NCBI GenBank assembly: GCA_033065855.1
Contig: JAVXUO010001022.1
Location: 290,412 to 354,411, forward strand
DNA: 64,000 bases
Direction of reading: 5' to 3'
From: Escallonia rubra
Lineage: Eukaryota > Streptophyta > Magnoliopsida > Escalloniales > Escalloniaceae
In this document: positions 34,856 to 49,179 of the stretch, piece by piece
Position numbering within the stretch: position 1 is the stretch's first letter
How the letters are laid out: each line of letters starts with the position of its first letter
Translations under genes and position numbers: made by a program
The notes under the pieces: generated by a model
The model's database searches: none
Told to the model about the DNA's origin: nothing
What the model saw: only the letters and a program-made list of their open reading frames with translations

Positions 34856-35530
34856 ATACTGTCCTAGAAGAGTCGCCTTATGGGATGGTAGTCATCATGC
34901 CAAAGCACTCGAAACTTCATAAGGTAGAATCCCAGAGGAGTCACTTGCCCAAAAGAATGTTGCAAACTCCGGGACTTGGTCGAAGCATGTACCAAAAGCA
35001 AGGCAAGGTGCGTTTGGTATGGTGAAATGATGGACCAACGTTAGGGGTGTGGCAGTGTGACAGTATAAGTGGGGCGACGGGTTATATCCAGTGCCTAGGG
35101 CATGCATCAACAGAGATGGCATATGGGCGCGATCATTAGGTGTTATTGGGTGCACATAACAAGGTTGTATATGGGCGCAGTCGGGGAAAGAAGTGTCAGG
35201 GGCATGTATATATGGAGGCGACAATTGATTGAAACGATGAACGTCATGTTGGGAGCACGTGATGCTGAGATAATGCTTAGGCTTAGTCAGGCACCGCGGT
35301 GATGGATATCATGGAGCATGAAGCTCCCAAGGAGAAAAGAGCCAATAGGTAAGGCAAGGAGCCCCGAGGAGAGGGAGTCACCAAAGGGCAAGGATATGGA
35401 GCCCCCCATCCAAGGAAGGGCTTAAGTAAACCCCGCGAGGGGAAGGCCTTCAACCGAACCCCCAAGGGTGGGAGCTTGGGCCAACCCCGTAGCCAGGCGG
35501 CACGCTGTCAACTCATTTGTCTAAGGGAGA
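34856..35530. repeat. Continuation of the ~90-bp repeat, then unassigned DNA
   Basis: Up to about 34990 the GAGTCGCC and AAGCACTCGAA words of the array continue. From there to 35530 the DNA is GC-richer with G-rich phrases. Open frames at 34895-35224 and 35102-35302 overlap on opposite strands and are unrecognised. Confidence 0.4.
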
Positions 35531-35537
35531 AGGTGAG

Positions 35538-36060
35538 CCAAATCCAACACTTAGAAAAATATAGGGATATATGGCGGAGAGCACGTGTCATAGAGTGTGC
35601 GGTCCGAGTTGACCGGATTGATGCCATTGAACATTGACCGTTGAATATTTGTTAACGTGTAGCGAAAGCATGACACAAAAGCAGTCAAATGTGGAGAGCT
35701 TGTGACACAAAGCGTGCGCTTTTATGTCACGATGAATCCAACCCTTAGAAAAAAATTACACAGGACATGACATTGAATGTGCACCCCGGGTTTACCGGAT
35801 TGATAGGATAAAACTTTATCCATTGAGTATTTGTTTGTCAGTTGGGATCCAAAAGCTGTCAAAGGTGGAGAGCTTGACACCGAATCCAACACTAGGGAAA
35901 ATTGACGGAGAAAAGGCGGGGAGCACGTGACATAAAGTGTGATTTTCGGGTTGATCGGATTAATAGCATTGAATATTGACCGTTAAATATTTATTGACGT
36001 GTCGTGAATGCGGGACTCAAAAGCAGTCAAAGGGGCATAGCTCTGGATGAGCTAGCAACA
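35538..36060. repeat. Three-copy tandem repeat, units about 150-195 bp
   Basis: Copies begin AATCCAACACTTAG (35538), GAATCCAACCCTTAG (35733) and GAATCCAACACTAGG (35881). Each continues through a CACGTG.CAT or GACAT phrase, TTGACCGGATTGAT/TTGATCGGATTAAT, TTGACCGTT.AATATTT and AAAAGC.GTCAAA. Non-coding. It may be the untranslated part of an older retroelement. Confidence 0.8.
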
Positions 36061-37060
36061 TAGTATACAAATTCGGCAGAGTTATATAGAAGGCGAGAAA
36101 ATTCAAATTAAGCCGGACAACGTTTCTAACTTAGGACACTTAAATCAAATACATCTCTCTAAAAGGGGTGCATTCAACATCAGCGATAGAACTGGAACCA
36201 GATATAAGTGCTTAACGAGAAATACTTTTTTTTCCAGAAAACATGATTTCTAACAAAATTTTTTTTGTCCCCCTGGAACGGGCCTAAACTCAACCAAATT
36301 GGCCCCTTCCCAAGTGGAGGCGGGAGAGTGGGGCCCAACTTGGCAAGCTTTTTCCAAAGGTGTGGGTGGGTCGGCACTCAACGCACCCAAAAATCAAATC
36401 GCCAGCCCGCCTGCTTTCTTGGCCGCCCCTCTGACGTGGAAATTAAGACTCATTATCACTGGACGGCGCACCCTCCATTGGATGGATCGATGCTACCAAA
36501 CACCCAATTTTCAATCAGAGAAAATTTGGCCGCGGTTACATTCTTTTGAAAATATTTTTGAATTGTACATTAGATTTTTATCAATGTCAACAGCTAGACT
36601 CTGTTCATGCGTAGGTGATGGTATTTCACGACGACCGTTCATGGAGATTGCGATCGATTTTTGAACTTTATTTGGCTTCTCCTTATGTTGAACATTTTAG
36701 ACTGTACATTAAGCTTTAATAAGAACATTGATTAACCATTACACTTCATGCTCAATCACACCCGTTCGCTCAAATTTACCGCTAACCATATTCATAAGTG
36801 TGTCACTAATTATATATAGGGACGACTAATTACCGCTACGTTGCAATCGGAACGTAGCAAAAAAGTGTCCATTTTTAACTGAATAAGGGGTGGAAAAAGG
36901 GGTTTTGGTTACTGGGCAAAAGAAAGCAAAACCGAAAGATTCCCATGCCTTACCCCTGCCTGCCTTTTTCTGCGCAATCAAACAGAACATGGAATAAAGT
37001 AAAGAGTGTAATTTGAGGTTCATTTCACTCGCATTTACTTCTCATTTAGCTTTAGCACAG
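36061..37060. other. Intergenic and actin promoter region
   Basis: No gene seen. The frames at 36265-36664 overlap one another and lack recognisable content. The distal promoter of the actin gene should lie in the right half. Confidence 0.4.
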
Positions 37061-37064
37061 CACA

Positions 37065-37076
37065 TATATATATATA
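37065..37076 (+). promoter_or_regulatory. TATA element of the actin gene
   Basis: An ATATATATATAT tract about 40 bp before the apparent transcript start and 110 bp before the leader donor. Its position fits a plant core promoter. Confidence 0.45.
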
Positions 37077-37183
37077 CCAACGTATATTCATATGTCTCAC
37101 TCAAAATCTCCTTTTCAGTTTCACACACACAAGCACCAGGCTCTTCAGTGGAAGCAGTGAGCTCTGTTCCATAATCTCATCAG

Positions 37184-38298
37184 GTATGCTGGGAAAATCC
37201 AGATTCCATATAAATGTATATATGTGCATGCACAACTGTCAGATTTTTGTTTGATTTTGGCTGCTAACAATTGGTAAGAAATAGGAAGGAAATTTAGTAG
37301 CTGAATAATCCAACTGTATGCAATTTTACTGGTATTTGATAGATTTGATAGTTTGTATGAATGGAATAACTATTGGTAGGTTGCTAATTAGGCCAGGATC
37401 TAGGATGTTGCTTTGTTTAAATGAGTTGTTTACAGCACGGTCATCGTTTGTTAGTCTTGTACGCTGATTGGAGTCGTTGCTAGCTATTCCGTCGCTCATG
37501 TTGCTAGCTCATAGGAATGCAACTGAGATCTAGGTATCAGTTTTAGTTGCCTTAGACGGAAATCGGTAAAAGGAACAGGAAAAGTGAACTGCGTAGTATG
37601 AAGTTGCTAGCTGATTTATTTTTAAGTACATTTTTAGTGCAGACTGATAGACGAATGCTATGTTAATTGACAATATTCCACTCTTCTCTTTGCCTGTTTG
37701 ATTTCTCCATTTTTTTTGGTAAGTAATGGATGTACAAGAAAATGGAAAAAATATGCAGCCCAAATAGAGGTGAAAGTCGCGTATACAAAAAGGTAATCGT
37801 CGTGGAAAAGCTGAAAAGGCCATTAAGCATTATATCTTAAATGTGAAAGGTGTCCTCTTCTTGTAAGTTTTGGCATCTTTGCCATGCATAAATTAGTGAA
37901 TTCAAAGTTGGTTTTCAGCTATAAAATGCTCTTGAAGGTTGAGTTGTCGTGACTTTAGAATTACAACTAATGTGATAAAGAAAAAATTGAAATTTGGGAT
38001 ACTGTCCTTTTATTTGAAAGTGTCCACAATCACAACAACATAAGCAGGTTTCACTTTCTTGGATTTTGATGGCAACGTCGGTTTAAAATGAAACAATTGG
38101 CTATGCACCACATCAGATAAGAGTGAATATTCGTGTTTATTTTTTGGGCTGTTGAGTATGATTATTGAGATTCATTTAAGACTACTCTTTCCATTATTAT
38201 AATTTGGGAGGACCTTTGTTTAATTTAGAAGCATATATAGGTGCACCTCTTTTTCTGACCTTTGGCACTGTTTTTCATTGTAGTGTATCTTTTGCCAG
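37184..38298 (+). promoter_or_regulatory. Actin leader intron
   Basis: A donor CAG|GTATGC (37183/37184) and an acceptor TTTTGCCAG|GTTATATAG (38298/38299) bracket a 1.1-kb intron that ends 9 bp before the ATG. Leader introns in this place are a constant feature of plant actin genes and usually raise expression. Confidence 0.8.
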
Positions 38299-38307
38299 GT
38301 TATATAG

Positions 38308-40262
<1,955 letters not shown>

Positions 40263-41691
40263 GTTGGCAGAGGAGGAGATTGCTAGTGCGTCCTCATCGT
40301 TTTCTTTACGAGGTCATCTGTCATATTTTGAGTTCAGTTGATTGGGTTTGAAGCCCGGGCTACTGTTAGAGAAGGGATATTGCTATAATTGAGAGAAGGA
40401 ATACTGCTACATTTGAAGGCTTGAGTTCTTTAGTTTGAGGTATTATATGTTCTTTGAGTAGGTCTTAAGAGCCAAACCATCACTAGCTTTGATGGCTAGA
40501 AATGGATCTTAGCTAGTATCTTGTTTGCTCGTCAGTCATATTTCTTGTTTCTTGGCCAGAATTATATTAGGCTATGTTAGAGTGAGGTTGTTCTGGGTCA
40601 TTTTGTCGATAGGTACTGTACGAGTTACGATCAATGTCAGTTTGCAATGAATTATTAGAAAAAATTGTGGTTATGATTTTTTTGTTGTTCCATGTTATGT
40701 AAGATAACATTCACTCATGTAAATTATGTTGGTGGTGCTAACCCTTGTATGGCTGGTTGACAAACTACTTTATTTTTACCACAAAGCGATGTCATGAAAT
40801 TTTTTGGTGGTTGTAATTTTAATTATAGGTCAAAGGTCTAAACTTAGACCTTTGCTATAGCGTGACCATTAAAAAAGAAAATATAGAAAACGGGCACAAG
40901 AGCATCACAAGCACAAGGTGATGGGCTCCAAATCTCACTCAAATTCAATGTTTGTTAAGCCTTCGAGTCTTCAACTAGAACACAGAAAATCACGAAAAGT
41001 AGGTTAGTACGAAGCCAATGAAGGGAAATATGATGCTTTCAAATTACTAGCTCCTCGCAAAACACCGAGGAAACATGAAACTTCGGTGACAGAAAAATGA
41101 ATGAGTTAATCTGTCGCCTGTTTTCAGCGTTCCTCATTTTCTTGTTTCTGATCAATTTCATTTTCTTCTTCCCCTCTGTTTTTGGACACCAAAAGACTCT
41201 AGACCGGCATGTTACACATAATTGTAATGGAAAGTAGTTTTTGTAAAACATACATGGCCTCCCCAAAACACACGCCTACTCAAAACCGCCACTAGTTCAC
41301 CCATCTGAGACAGTTGAGAGAATATTGGTACCAACAGTTGAGAGAATAAGGAACCAAAAATGCTATCTTGATGGGCTCATGGCACCACCAGGACAGAGTC
41401 CATACAATGACCCAAAACTTTATTGCCATGACGATAGACAAGACCTCTCTCTCTCTAGCAGATTTAAGTCCAAGTTATGCTGGTGGAAATGGAGAATATA
41501 TTCCTTCTGTAAGTAACTTTGAATTTCATTCCTTAAGAAGCTCCCTTGTTCCTCTTTCATTCTCTTTCTTTAACTACATGAGCACAATTACTTTCTGTAC
41601 GTAGCTTTAAATTACTTGATTCTCTATGTCTTTATGTGACAATACTCAAAATTGAGAAAGAACAGAACTTGGAGGTTGTGGTATAGGAGCC
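40263..41691. other. Actin 3' UTR and FBPase upstream region
   Basis: The first few hundred bases are T-rich like an actin 3' UTR. The rest should include the FBPase promoter and leader. Frames at 41039-41266 (minus) and 41325-41604 (plus) are unrecognised. No TATA box could be assigned with confidence. Confidence 0.4.
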
Positions 41692-44600
41692 ATGGATCAT
41701 GCAGCCGAATCTCAGAGGACAGACTTGATGACGGTCACCTGTCACGTTCTTAACGAGCAGACCAAGCACCCTGAGGCTCGTGGTGATTTTTCCATCTTGC
41801 TTTATCACATTGTTCTTGGCTGCAAGTTTGTATGCGCTGCTGTTAACAAGGTCTTTGCTTCTTATGATTCTGCAATTCAATTTATTATGCTTCCTTAATT
41901 TCCCAATACTAATGTCCTACTCCCCCCTACTGGGAATTTATGCTTATTTTAGTACATACTATAATCCTCATGTAACTAGCTTTGCAGGCAGGCCTTGCAA
42001 AACTCATTGGACTTGTGGGTGACACCAATGTCCAGGTACGTTCTTGTAATTGTATTAATCATTGGACTCGTTGGATTCTGGATATTCTTTTTCTCGGTAT
42101 TGCTTAAATCATATGTCTCAACACGCTACAATTATACTTGTGGAATACATGTCAGTTGAGCTGATTTTCGCAGTTTCAATTCAGGGTGAAGAACAGAAGA
42201 AACTGGATGTACTTTCAAACCAAGTTTTTGTCAAGGCTCTGATAAGCAGTGGCCGAACAGTATGCACCTTTTTAAGTATTCTTTGTTGCATTTATCAGGC
42301 TCTAATTAAACTGGAAGTATCCTTTTGTAAATAGTTTTTCTTCTACGCAGTGTATTCTTGTCTCAGAAGAGGATGAAGTAGCTACGTTTGTTGAGCCATC
42401 AAAGCGTGGAAGGTTTGGCTTATGTTTCTTCTATACTTTCGTGGCGAGTGTTTAGTTTCTTTCTAATCTGGATATGCTGAAAATCTTCTCAAGCATGCAG
42501 ATATTGTGTTGTTTTTGATCCTCTGGATGGATCCTCAAACATTGACTGTGGGGTTTCTGTAGGAACGGTATGTACCTCTCTAGCTTTAATTTTGCCTTGA
42601 GTAGAAAGGAGGTTCGGTAGGTGTTTCGAATTATCGTGTGATGGCCTAGTTAGTTGGCTGATCTGTTAATGTTTGAATGATAAAGCTCTAGTATAATTTC
42701 ATGGCTGAATTGATACTAATACAAACTGACATTCCAACAAGAGTATGAATTCCATTAATATGATTGGTGTATAGATATTTGGGATTTATATGGTGAAAGA
42801 TAAGGATACACCAACTCTGGAAGACGTATTGCAACCTGGGAAGAATTTGTTGGCAGCAGGTTACTGCATGTATGGAAGCTCTTGCACGGTAGACACCCTA
42901 ACCCTTCATTTTTCTAAGTATTAATAGATCAATATGACCATTGTCTTTACATATACAACACGGGTTCTCCATTCAGTATGCCACCACTTTCTTTTCGAAA
43001 AATGATTATCATACTGACTGCACACTATATTTAGTTCCTTCTTATCAGAATTGCTCTTTTAGTACTTGTCACATTCAGAGTCTGCATCCTGAATTTGGTT
43101 TCATTTGTTCAGAACCACTCATTAAATTCTCATCATTCTATAAAAATTATGCTCAGTCTGCATTCTAATTTTTGATTGTCTCTATTGATGAGATTCGTGT
43201 TCCTGAGTCTATCTCAGTCGGAGATATCGTCTTAGATTATGTCTATAACAGCGCTTTGTGTCTGAGATCTTGGTTATATTTTCAGCTAGTACTTAGCACA
43301 GGAAATGGCGTTAATGGCTTCACACTGGATCCATCTTTGGGTGAGTTCATTCTAACTCATCCAGACATAAAGGTAAACAGAACTTTCACTGCATTTACAT
43401 GCCAATTGAGTTATCCATATCTGGATAATACTTCCATGATTCATCTAGTTCCAATGTTCGTCTTTTCATCTTGACAAAAAGGAAATTTGACCAGAAATAA
43501 GAGCGACCAATTTGATTCCAACCTAATAGTGCATTTTTGTATTATAAAGTTCTTTTTATTCGTGATGTTGTCAACTACCTAATGAAGGATTATAACCAAA
43601 AAAGCTTCTACGTTCTCAGTCTTAGTACCCTTCCATGCTCTTATGATGTGTAAGATATAATTAGCAGTTCAAAATATCGAGTTTATATTCATCAGGTTAC
43701 ACTTTATCTGCAGATCCTAAATTTTGTCTGTTATAAGAGTATTATTCTGTTGAAATTTGTCATTAAACAGGTTCCAAAGGCAGGAAGGATCTACTCAGTC
43801 AATGAAGGAAACGCCAAAAATTGGGATGAGCCAACTGCCAAGTATGTGTAGCTCAATGGTGGATGTCGTCTTATTATAAGCTTTGAAAGGCTAATACCTT
43901 CCCTTCACTCTATGGCTCGCAGGTATGTTGAAAAATGCAAGTTCTCTAAAGATGGTTCATTCCCAAAGACTTTAAGATACATTGGAAGGTATATGCGTTT
44001 ACAGCATAGCAAGTTTTGAACTGGACCTTTCTTACTCCAGCAAAAGCAGGTGTCTGCTTAGTAAAGGGAATTTATGATATAGATTCCAGTTAGCAGATAG
44101 CTAAGCATACCCCTGTTTTGGTATCAGCGGCCCTTAATTAGTGGTGAACTATTCCACTCTTCGTATTCATTACTGGATAGGATGACTTCCAAAACATATG
44201 ATTTTGTCTATTGATACAATTAATGCTTAGTCTAGACTAAGCATGTTTGACAATTAGTTTCCTACTGTGGCCCTAGGAATTCTGGTTAATATATATCTTT
44301 AGCAAAAATGCCTCACTTATCGCTCACAGGGTGGGGTTCGGGGGGAAGGGGGGTTGGAGCGGTGGTGAAGCTGTTTATCCCACTTTTTTTTTTTTTCCCC
44401 TTCTCTAGTTATGTTTGCAGTGGATCCTTTGGGGCATGCTGCTCTTTTCTGTTCTACTTACCTCTCCTCCCCCACCTACTGTGTCTGCGCTCCTCCTCCT
44501 CATTTAACTGCAGCAGTAATTTGCTCTTCATTAGATAATGGTGATGAAAGTTGTCATTTAACTTTATGCAGCATGGTAGCTGATGTTCACCGCACGTTGC

Positions 44601-45201
44601 TTTATGGTGGTATCTTTTTGTACCCTGCTGATAAGAAAAGCCCAAACGGAAAGCTGCGGTATATAGACACTTGCAAGTTTACATTTTCATCAGAAAACAC
44701 CATAACATGCCACAATAGTTATTGTAAATTCCATCTATGAATTATAGCTAACGAAAGGTGTGGCTCCTGTGAATCAGTGTCCTCTATGAGGTCTTTCCGA
44801 TGTCGTTCCTGGTGGAGCAAGCAGGAGGTCAAGCTTTTACCGGCAAGCAACGAGTATCTACTCAGAAGCCCTTTTCTAAAGCTTGCTTTTATACTAACTG
44901 CATTTCAATGATTTCATCATTTATGTAACCCTGCCCACCCCCCTCCCTGCTCTAGCAATAGTGCCTCCAAACTACTTACGAGAAATACTTTGACGTTTTA
45001 CACTCGTAGTGCTAATGCAAGTAGCTATCATGTGTCTTGTTTAGCTTTTCAGTTTGGACTGAAGTGAATTGGTTGATTCTGCAGGCACTTGACTTGGTTC
45101 CCAAGAACCTACATGATCGGTCCCCCATATTTCTTGGAAGCTATGATGACATTGAGGAAATAAAGGGGCTCTATGCTGCTGCTGAAGAGAAAGAACAATA
45201 A
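41692..45201 (+). CDS. Fructose-1,6-bisphosphatase, cytosolic
   Basis: Twelve coding exons: 41692-41850, 41988-42035, 42185-42259, 42351-42412, 42501-42567, 42775-42888, 43286-43372, 43771-43841, 43923-43988, 44572-44658, 44778-44853 and 45085-45201. All are GT..AG and in phase: 342 residues. The enzyme removes the 1-phosphate of fructose 1,6-bisphosphate in the cytosol, a controlled step of sucrose synthesis. Visible marks are SEEDE (99-103) and [13 protein letters not shown] (120-132) for metal binding, [11 protein letters not shown], and the active-site signature [13 protein letters not shown] (276-288). There is no transit peptide and no cysteine-bearing redox loop, so it is the cytosolic form. 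The N-terminal segment reads VTCHVLN where relatives usually have TRFVLN, a small difference near the AMP-binding region. Confidence 0.97.
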
Positions 45202-46020
45202 CATTCTATACCGAAATGTTCCAGTATAATCATCTCAAAACTTACTCATTCTGGACATACAATGTAGTAAGCATCATAAGGTTTCTTTCTAATGGTTTTA
45301 GGAAAATGGCTTAAAAGGTTTCCTTCTTCATGATGGGCTAACGGCTCTGGCAATGGTGTGCACTGTGGAATGGTTTCTAAGAACACATTCCTCTGAGTGA
45401 CACAGTTCTGTGCTAAGAATTTGTGTATTACTCTGTCTTTGATTTACTGTAGTTGTCTTGGCAAAAGTGAGTTCGCAAGTTCATTTAATGTAACATTTAT
45501 CTGTACCACACTATCAGTTACCCTAGCATACGAGATGCCTGTGTAAAAATAAAGTTAGTAGTATGATTTTATAATATCAAGTTTGACTTTTAGAATTTAT
45601 TTTAATTACATTTCTTAATAAATTTTAAATTTAAATTGTAAAAACCAGAGAGGTCCTTATAGGTAGTTATTGTACTATTTAAAAAATTTATTTTGTGTCA
45701 TTTTTAAAAAATTTCTTAGAATGTCAAGTGTCCATAATGGAGGAGGAAGGGAGAAGGGGTGAAAGAGACTCCGATGGGTAGTTTCGTGAGGTAAAGGGAG
45801 AAGGTGATTCTCTGGTAATTGAAAGTTTGTGGAGAGTGGGCTAGTGTTTTGTGACATTTATGCCCTAATGGTTATCTATATGTCTATTAAGACGATGGAC
45901 AATTAAGAAAAATTCTATATTACAAATACTTGTGATCATCTGGATGACTTTCAATATAACACCAAAATAAGTATTACATAGACATAAATATTCTTTTTAT
46001 AAGTAGTATAGAAGCATAAA
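45202..46020. other. FBPase 3' UTR and intergenic DNA
   Basis: The first 350 bp look like a 3' UTR, with AATAAAG at about 45548. The remainder is AT-rich and holds no recognised feature. Confidence 0.5.
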
Positions 46021-46217
46021 TAGATACTCTCTCCGTCCCACATAATTTGATCAACTTTCTTTTTTGGGCTGTATCACAAAAATTGCTCATTTTTAAATTA
46101 AGTAAAATTCTGTAAGTATTTTTACATATTTACCCTTTTTTTATTCTATTTCTCTCTCCACATTTAAATATTTATCAACTCATTTTCTCTCTTCTGACTC
46201 ACTATCTGAAACTTTTA

Positions 46218-47686
46218 GGGGTAAATGCACTTTGCCCCCCTCTACTTTAGGTCAGTTGCAATATGGCCCCCTCTTCTAAAAAAAATTGCACTAAACCTCC
46301 CTGCACTCATCAAAACTATGCAAAATTGACGGTTTCCATCCAAGTTAACACAGTTTTTGGGCGGGAAATGTTTGGTGCCTAGAACCTGCAATTTTAGGAC
46401 GAAACTACCCTTTTGACCAAATAAAATACTAAAGATTGCAAAAAATACCCAAAAAATCACCAATTTCATTTCACTCCATTTGCAAACCCTAGAAAATTTG
46501 CAAAAGGTGACCATTTCCATTGCAACTCATTTGCAAACCTTTCTTTTAAAGGCCAACCGCAAAACAAAACCCAAAAAAAAAAAATTGAATTTTATTCTGG
46601 AATTTTGAATCTTCAAATTTTAATTTCAAAAATCCAGTGGGTATAACCCGAACCCATACGCCCCGACCTGCGCCCGCCCTATTCCTCAAAGTCATAGGCC
46701 GACCCAAACCCGATCTGCTCCATGCCAACTTGACCCGACCCGACAATGCCCTTCCCAAATCCTAATTTCTCATACTGAAAACCCTAATCTCTATCCATGC
46801 GCCGCCAACCCTCCTTCGGCCATCTCACGCCAGAGCTCCACTCTCCGCCGGTAGCCCCCCTCCCCCCGTCGACGATGCCGACCCTCCTATTCCTTCCTCT
46901 TCTCGCCCCTGCCCTTTGCTGCCACAACAGGCGAGCTCTCCACCGGCATCCCCTTCCCCGCGCCATTTGTTGATTCGCACCCAAGAAGTCGAGCCTATCA
47001 GGTTTGACAGTAACACCAACACCTGGTGGTGGAACAATGTTAACACTGTAAGATGAATTGGCTGAGCCAACGTTAGTGACAGTCCTTGTGTATGTCTGAT
47101 CAGGAGATCCAAGCACGATGGAGAACGAAGGGTAGTTCAATTGGGCTTCAGGTATGCTCGAATCATTCGAACAACTCACTGTACGTCGTACAATAACCCC
47201 AACCTGTTGATCTGTGTAGCCTAACCCGCATAAGGCAGCACCATCGACATCCTTCACTGTCTTCGTTCCCTGGTCCAGAATTAACGTAGCGTTCCTCTTC
47301 TCTCCCTCCCCCAGCCCCGCTACCGTAACAACCTCACTATGCCGGCAGTCCCCCTCCCCCCTGTCGTCGACACTGATCCCCCCCCCCCCCCCGCTCTTCC
47401 TTCCTCTTCTTTTCTCTCGCCACCCGCGGCCTCAACAGCCCTACGCCGCCGCCGCTGATCCTTGCTCTTTTCTCCGTTCTCCCTTCGCCCACTACAAATG
47501 GTTTGAGAAGGGATTTTCAGTTCTGTTTAAAAGAAGGGTAGTTGTGACATTTCGACAAGCTCAGTTACGGCCGTTCAATTTTGCATAGTTTTGATGAGTG
47601 CAGGGAGGTTTAGTGCAATTTTTTTTAGAAGAGGGGGCCATATTGCAACCGACCTAAAGTAGAGGGGGGCAAAGTGCATTTACCCC
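46218..47686. mobile_element. Pack-MULE with captured subtilase fragment
   Basis: A 1,469-bp element with TIRs of about 115 bp (GGGGTAAATGCACTTTGCCC at 46218, its complement ending at 47686) and a perfect 9-bp target duplication AAACTTTTA at 46209-46217 and 47687-47695. It has no transposase. The interior holds part of a subtilisin-like protease gene on the minus strand, plus GC-rich stretches. TIR length and the 9-bp duplication define a Mutator-like element. The captured host gene makes it a Pack-MULE. Confidence 0.93.
46967..47290 (-). pseudogene. Captured fragment of a subtilisin-like protease gene
   Basis: Read on the minus strand it gives CGLGYTDQQVGVIVRRTVSC, AQLNYPSFSIVL, YTRTVTNVG, and SYSVNIVPPPGVGVTVKP. 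This is the end of the peptidase S8 part and the start of the C-terminal fibronectin-III-like domain of plant subtilases. The catalytic Asp, His and Ser regions are not included, so it cannot be a protease. The frame stays open for nearly 160 codons because the fragment runs into GC-rich filler (to 46784). It has no matching parent gene in the window. Confidence 0.9.
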
Positions 47687-47850
47687 AAACTTTTATTATT
47701 TATTTCTCTCTTCACATTTAACACTTCACTAACCAATTTTTCTCTCCCGGTCTACTTTTTTCCCCTCTAGAATGAGAAACACACAATATATCACTTAAAA
47801 TTTTAATCTGCGTGAAAAAAAGTTGATCAAATTATGTGGGACGGAAGGAA

Positions 47851-49179
47851 TATATAAAAGAGTGATGCAATGAGGGGGATTTGAAAAGTTTGGCAAAATT
47901 AACGCACCAGAATTCTGAGGCATGAACGTTTTCTTAAGACATATCTTTAACAATAGTAGCCAAAAAGTATTAAATCGTCGGTAGATATGCTAAATTCCAT
48001 GCTCAAAGTTGCTAAGGGAAAAAGTTAAAATTATATACTCTATACTGAAAACCCATTAGTAGGGCTGTTGTTCATTGCTAAAAAAATTTTACCAGTAAAA
48101 GGCCGACAAAAATGTGTTTATTATAAAGAGATTCGTCACTATTCAACGACGATGAGCTTGACTATTTTAACAAACCAACAGTATCTCTAATAACAAGAAA
48201 TTTGGATCACAAATAGTTGGTCAAATAATGGGATTTAGAAAGACAGTTACAACCTAACAGTTAATGGTTGCTGTATATCGTTAGTTACATTTTTTAACAC
48301 TTGTAACGACAATTTTTAGCAGTAATTTTGGTATCAATTGATGAAAACCACTCAAAATGCTAACGAACATCGATTATCGCTATAGTAAGAGTTACAGCTA
48401 TCTTGTTACAATCCAAATAGTACCCAAATTTCTTCTCATGTAAACTTTGAAAAGTGATATCTAAACTTAACTTTGGTCGCAAAAAATTTCTTTATTACTT
48501 TTTTTTGGTACAAAAATCGCTCCCCCCAGTACATTCAACTTGGGCCTATTCAGTCGATCTGGGCCAGATGGACCCTTGTTTGGGTGCCCAAAACAACCCG
48601 AGCAGATATTCGTCCTTCTTTCCGTTTCTTCCATAATCATTCACTGGGAGGAAATTAATGTTGCATCTTAATGGGTTCACAAGATTCGTTTGGTCGTCTC
48701 GGAATCTTGAAGTGGGTTTTCTTCATTCAGATTTCCTTCCAGTTCCAGGTAATCTTTTCAGTTCGTCGTGATTCTGTTAATTGCCTTAGGTATATAAGTG
48801 ACAAAATCTAGAGGGGTTTGATTCTTGTATCTATGGCAATCTGATGGTTTTACTGGATAGACCTGGAAGCAGCGTAGTTGGTTTCTTCGTTAATTTGTTG
48901 AAAGAAAAACTTGAGTGGGTTTGGTTTTGTAGTTTTGCTTATGTAACTAACAGTGAGAATCATTATCTGGTAGTAATTTGTTCATGAGCTGGCTGCTTGT
49001 TTCTTAGGATTTAGAAGGAAAAATCCGAGTCAAACACCAATAAACCCACAATTCTTTTAGGGTTGAATGTGAGGGATCAGACAAATTTGTTTCTATATTT
49101 ATTGTAATACCAATGATAAGCTGAATTTTTTTCCTAGAAAGGATGACAGGTGGAATGCCCTGGAAGTTTCTGCTAGGAC
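47851..49179. other. Intergenic DNA and probable leader of the trihelix-like copy
   Basis: AT-rich to about 48480. From 48590 to 48750 a C/T-rich stretch ends in CCAG|GTAATC and looks like a noncoding first exon with its donor. I see no coding region. Confidence 0.35.

Larger units (their letters stand above)
46027..47850. mobile_element. Stowaway MITE, split by a Pack-MULE
   Basis: The left TIR CTCTCTCCGTCCCACATAAT (46027 on) pairs with the right-end complement TTCCTTCCGTCCCACATAAT (from 47850), and both go on with TTGATCAACTTT. TA lies on both outer sides. This fits the Stowaway (Tc1/mariner) consensus CTCCCTCCGTYCC. Without the insertion at 46218-47686 and one target copy the MITE is about 345 bp. 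Confidence 0.88.

Noticed and set aside
35538..36060. CRISPR-like array
   Set aside because: Only three diverged units of unequal length without uniform short repeats and spacers, in a plant nuclear context; ordinary tandem repeats.
46784..46966. Continuation of the subtilase frame
   Set aside because: After VKPDRLDF the translation becomes Arg/Gly-rich filler unlike any subtilase, so the fragment was ended at 46967.
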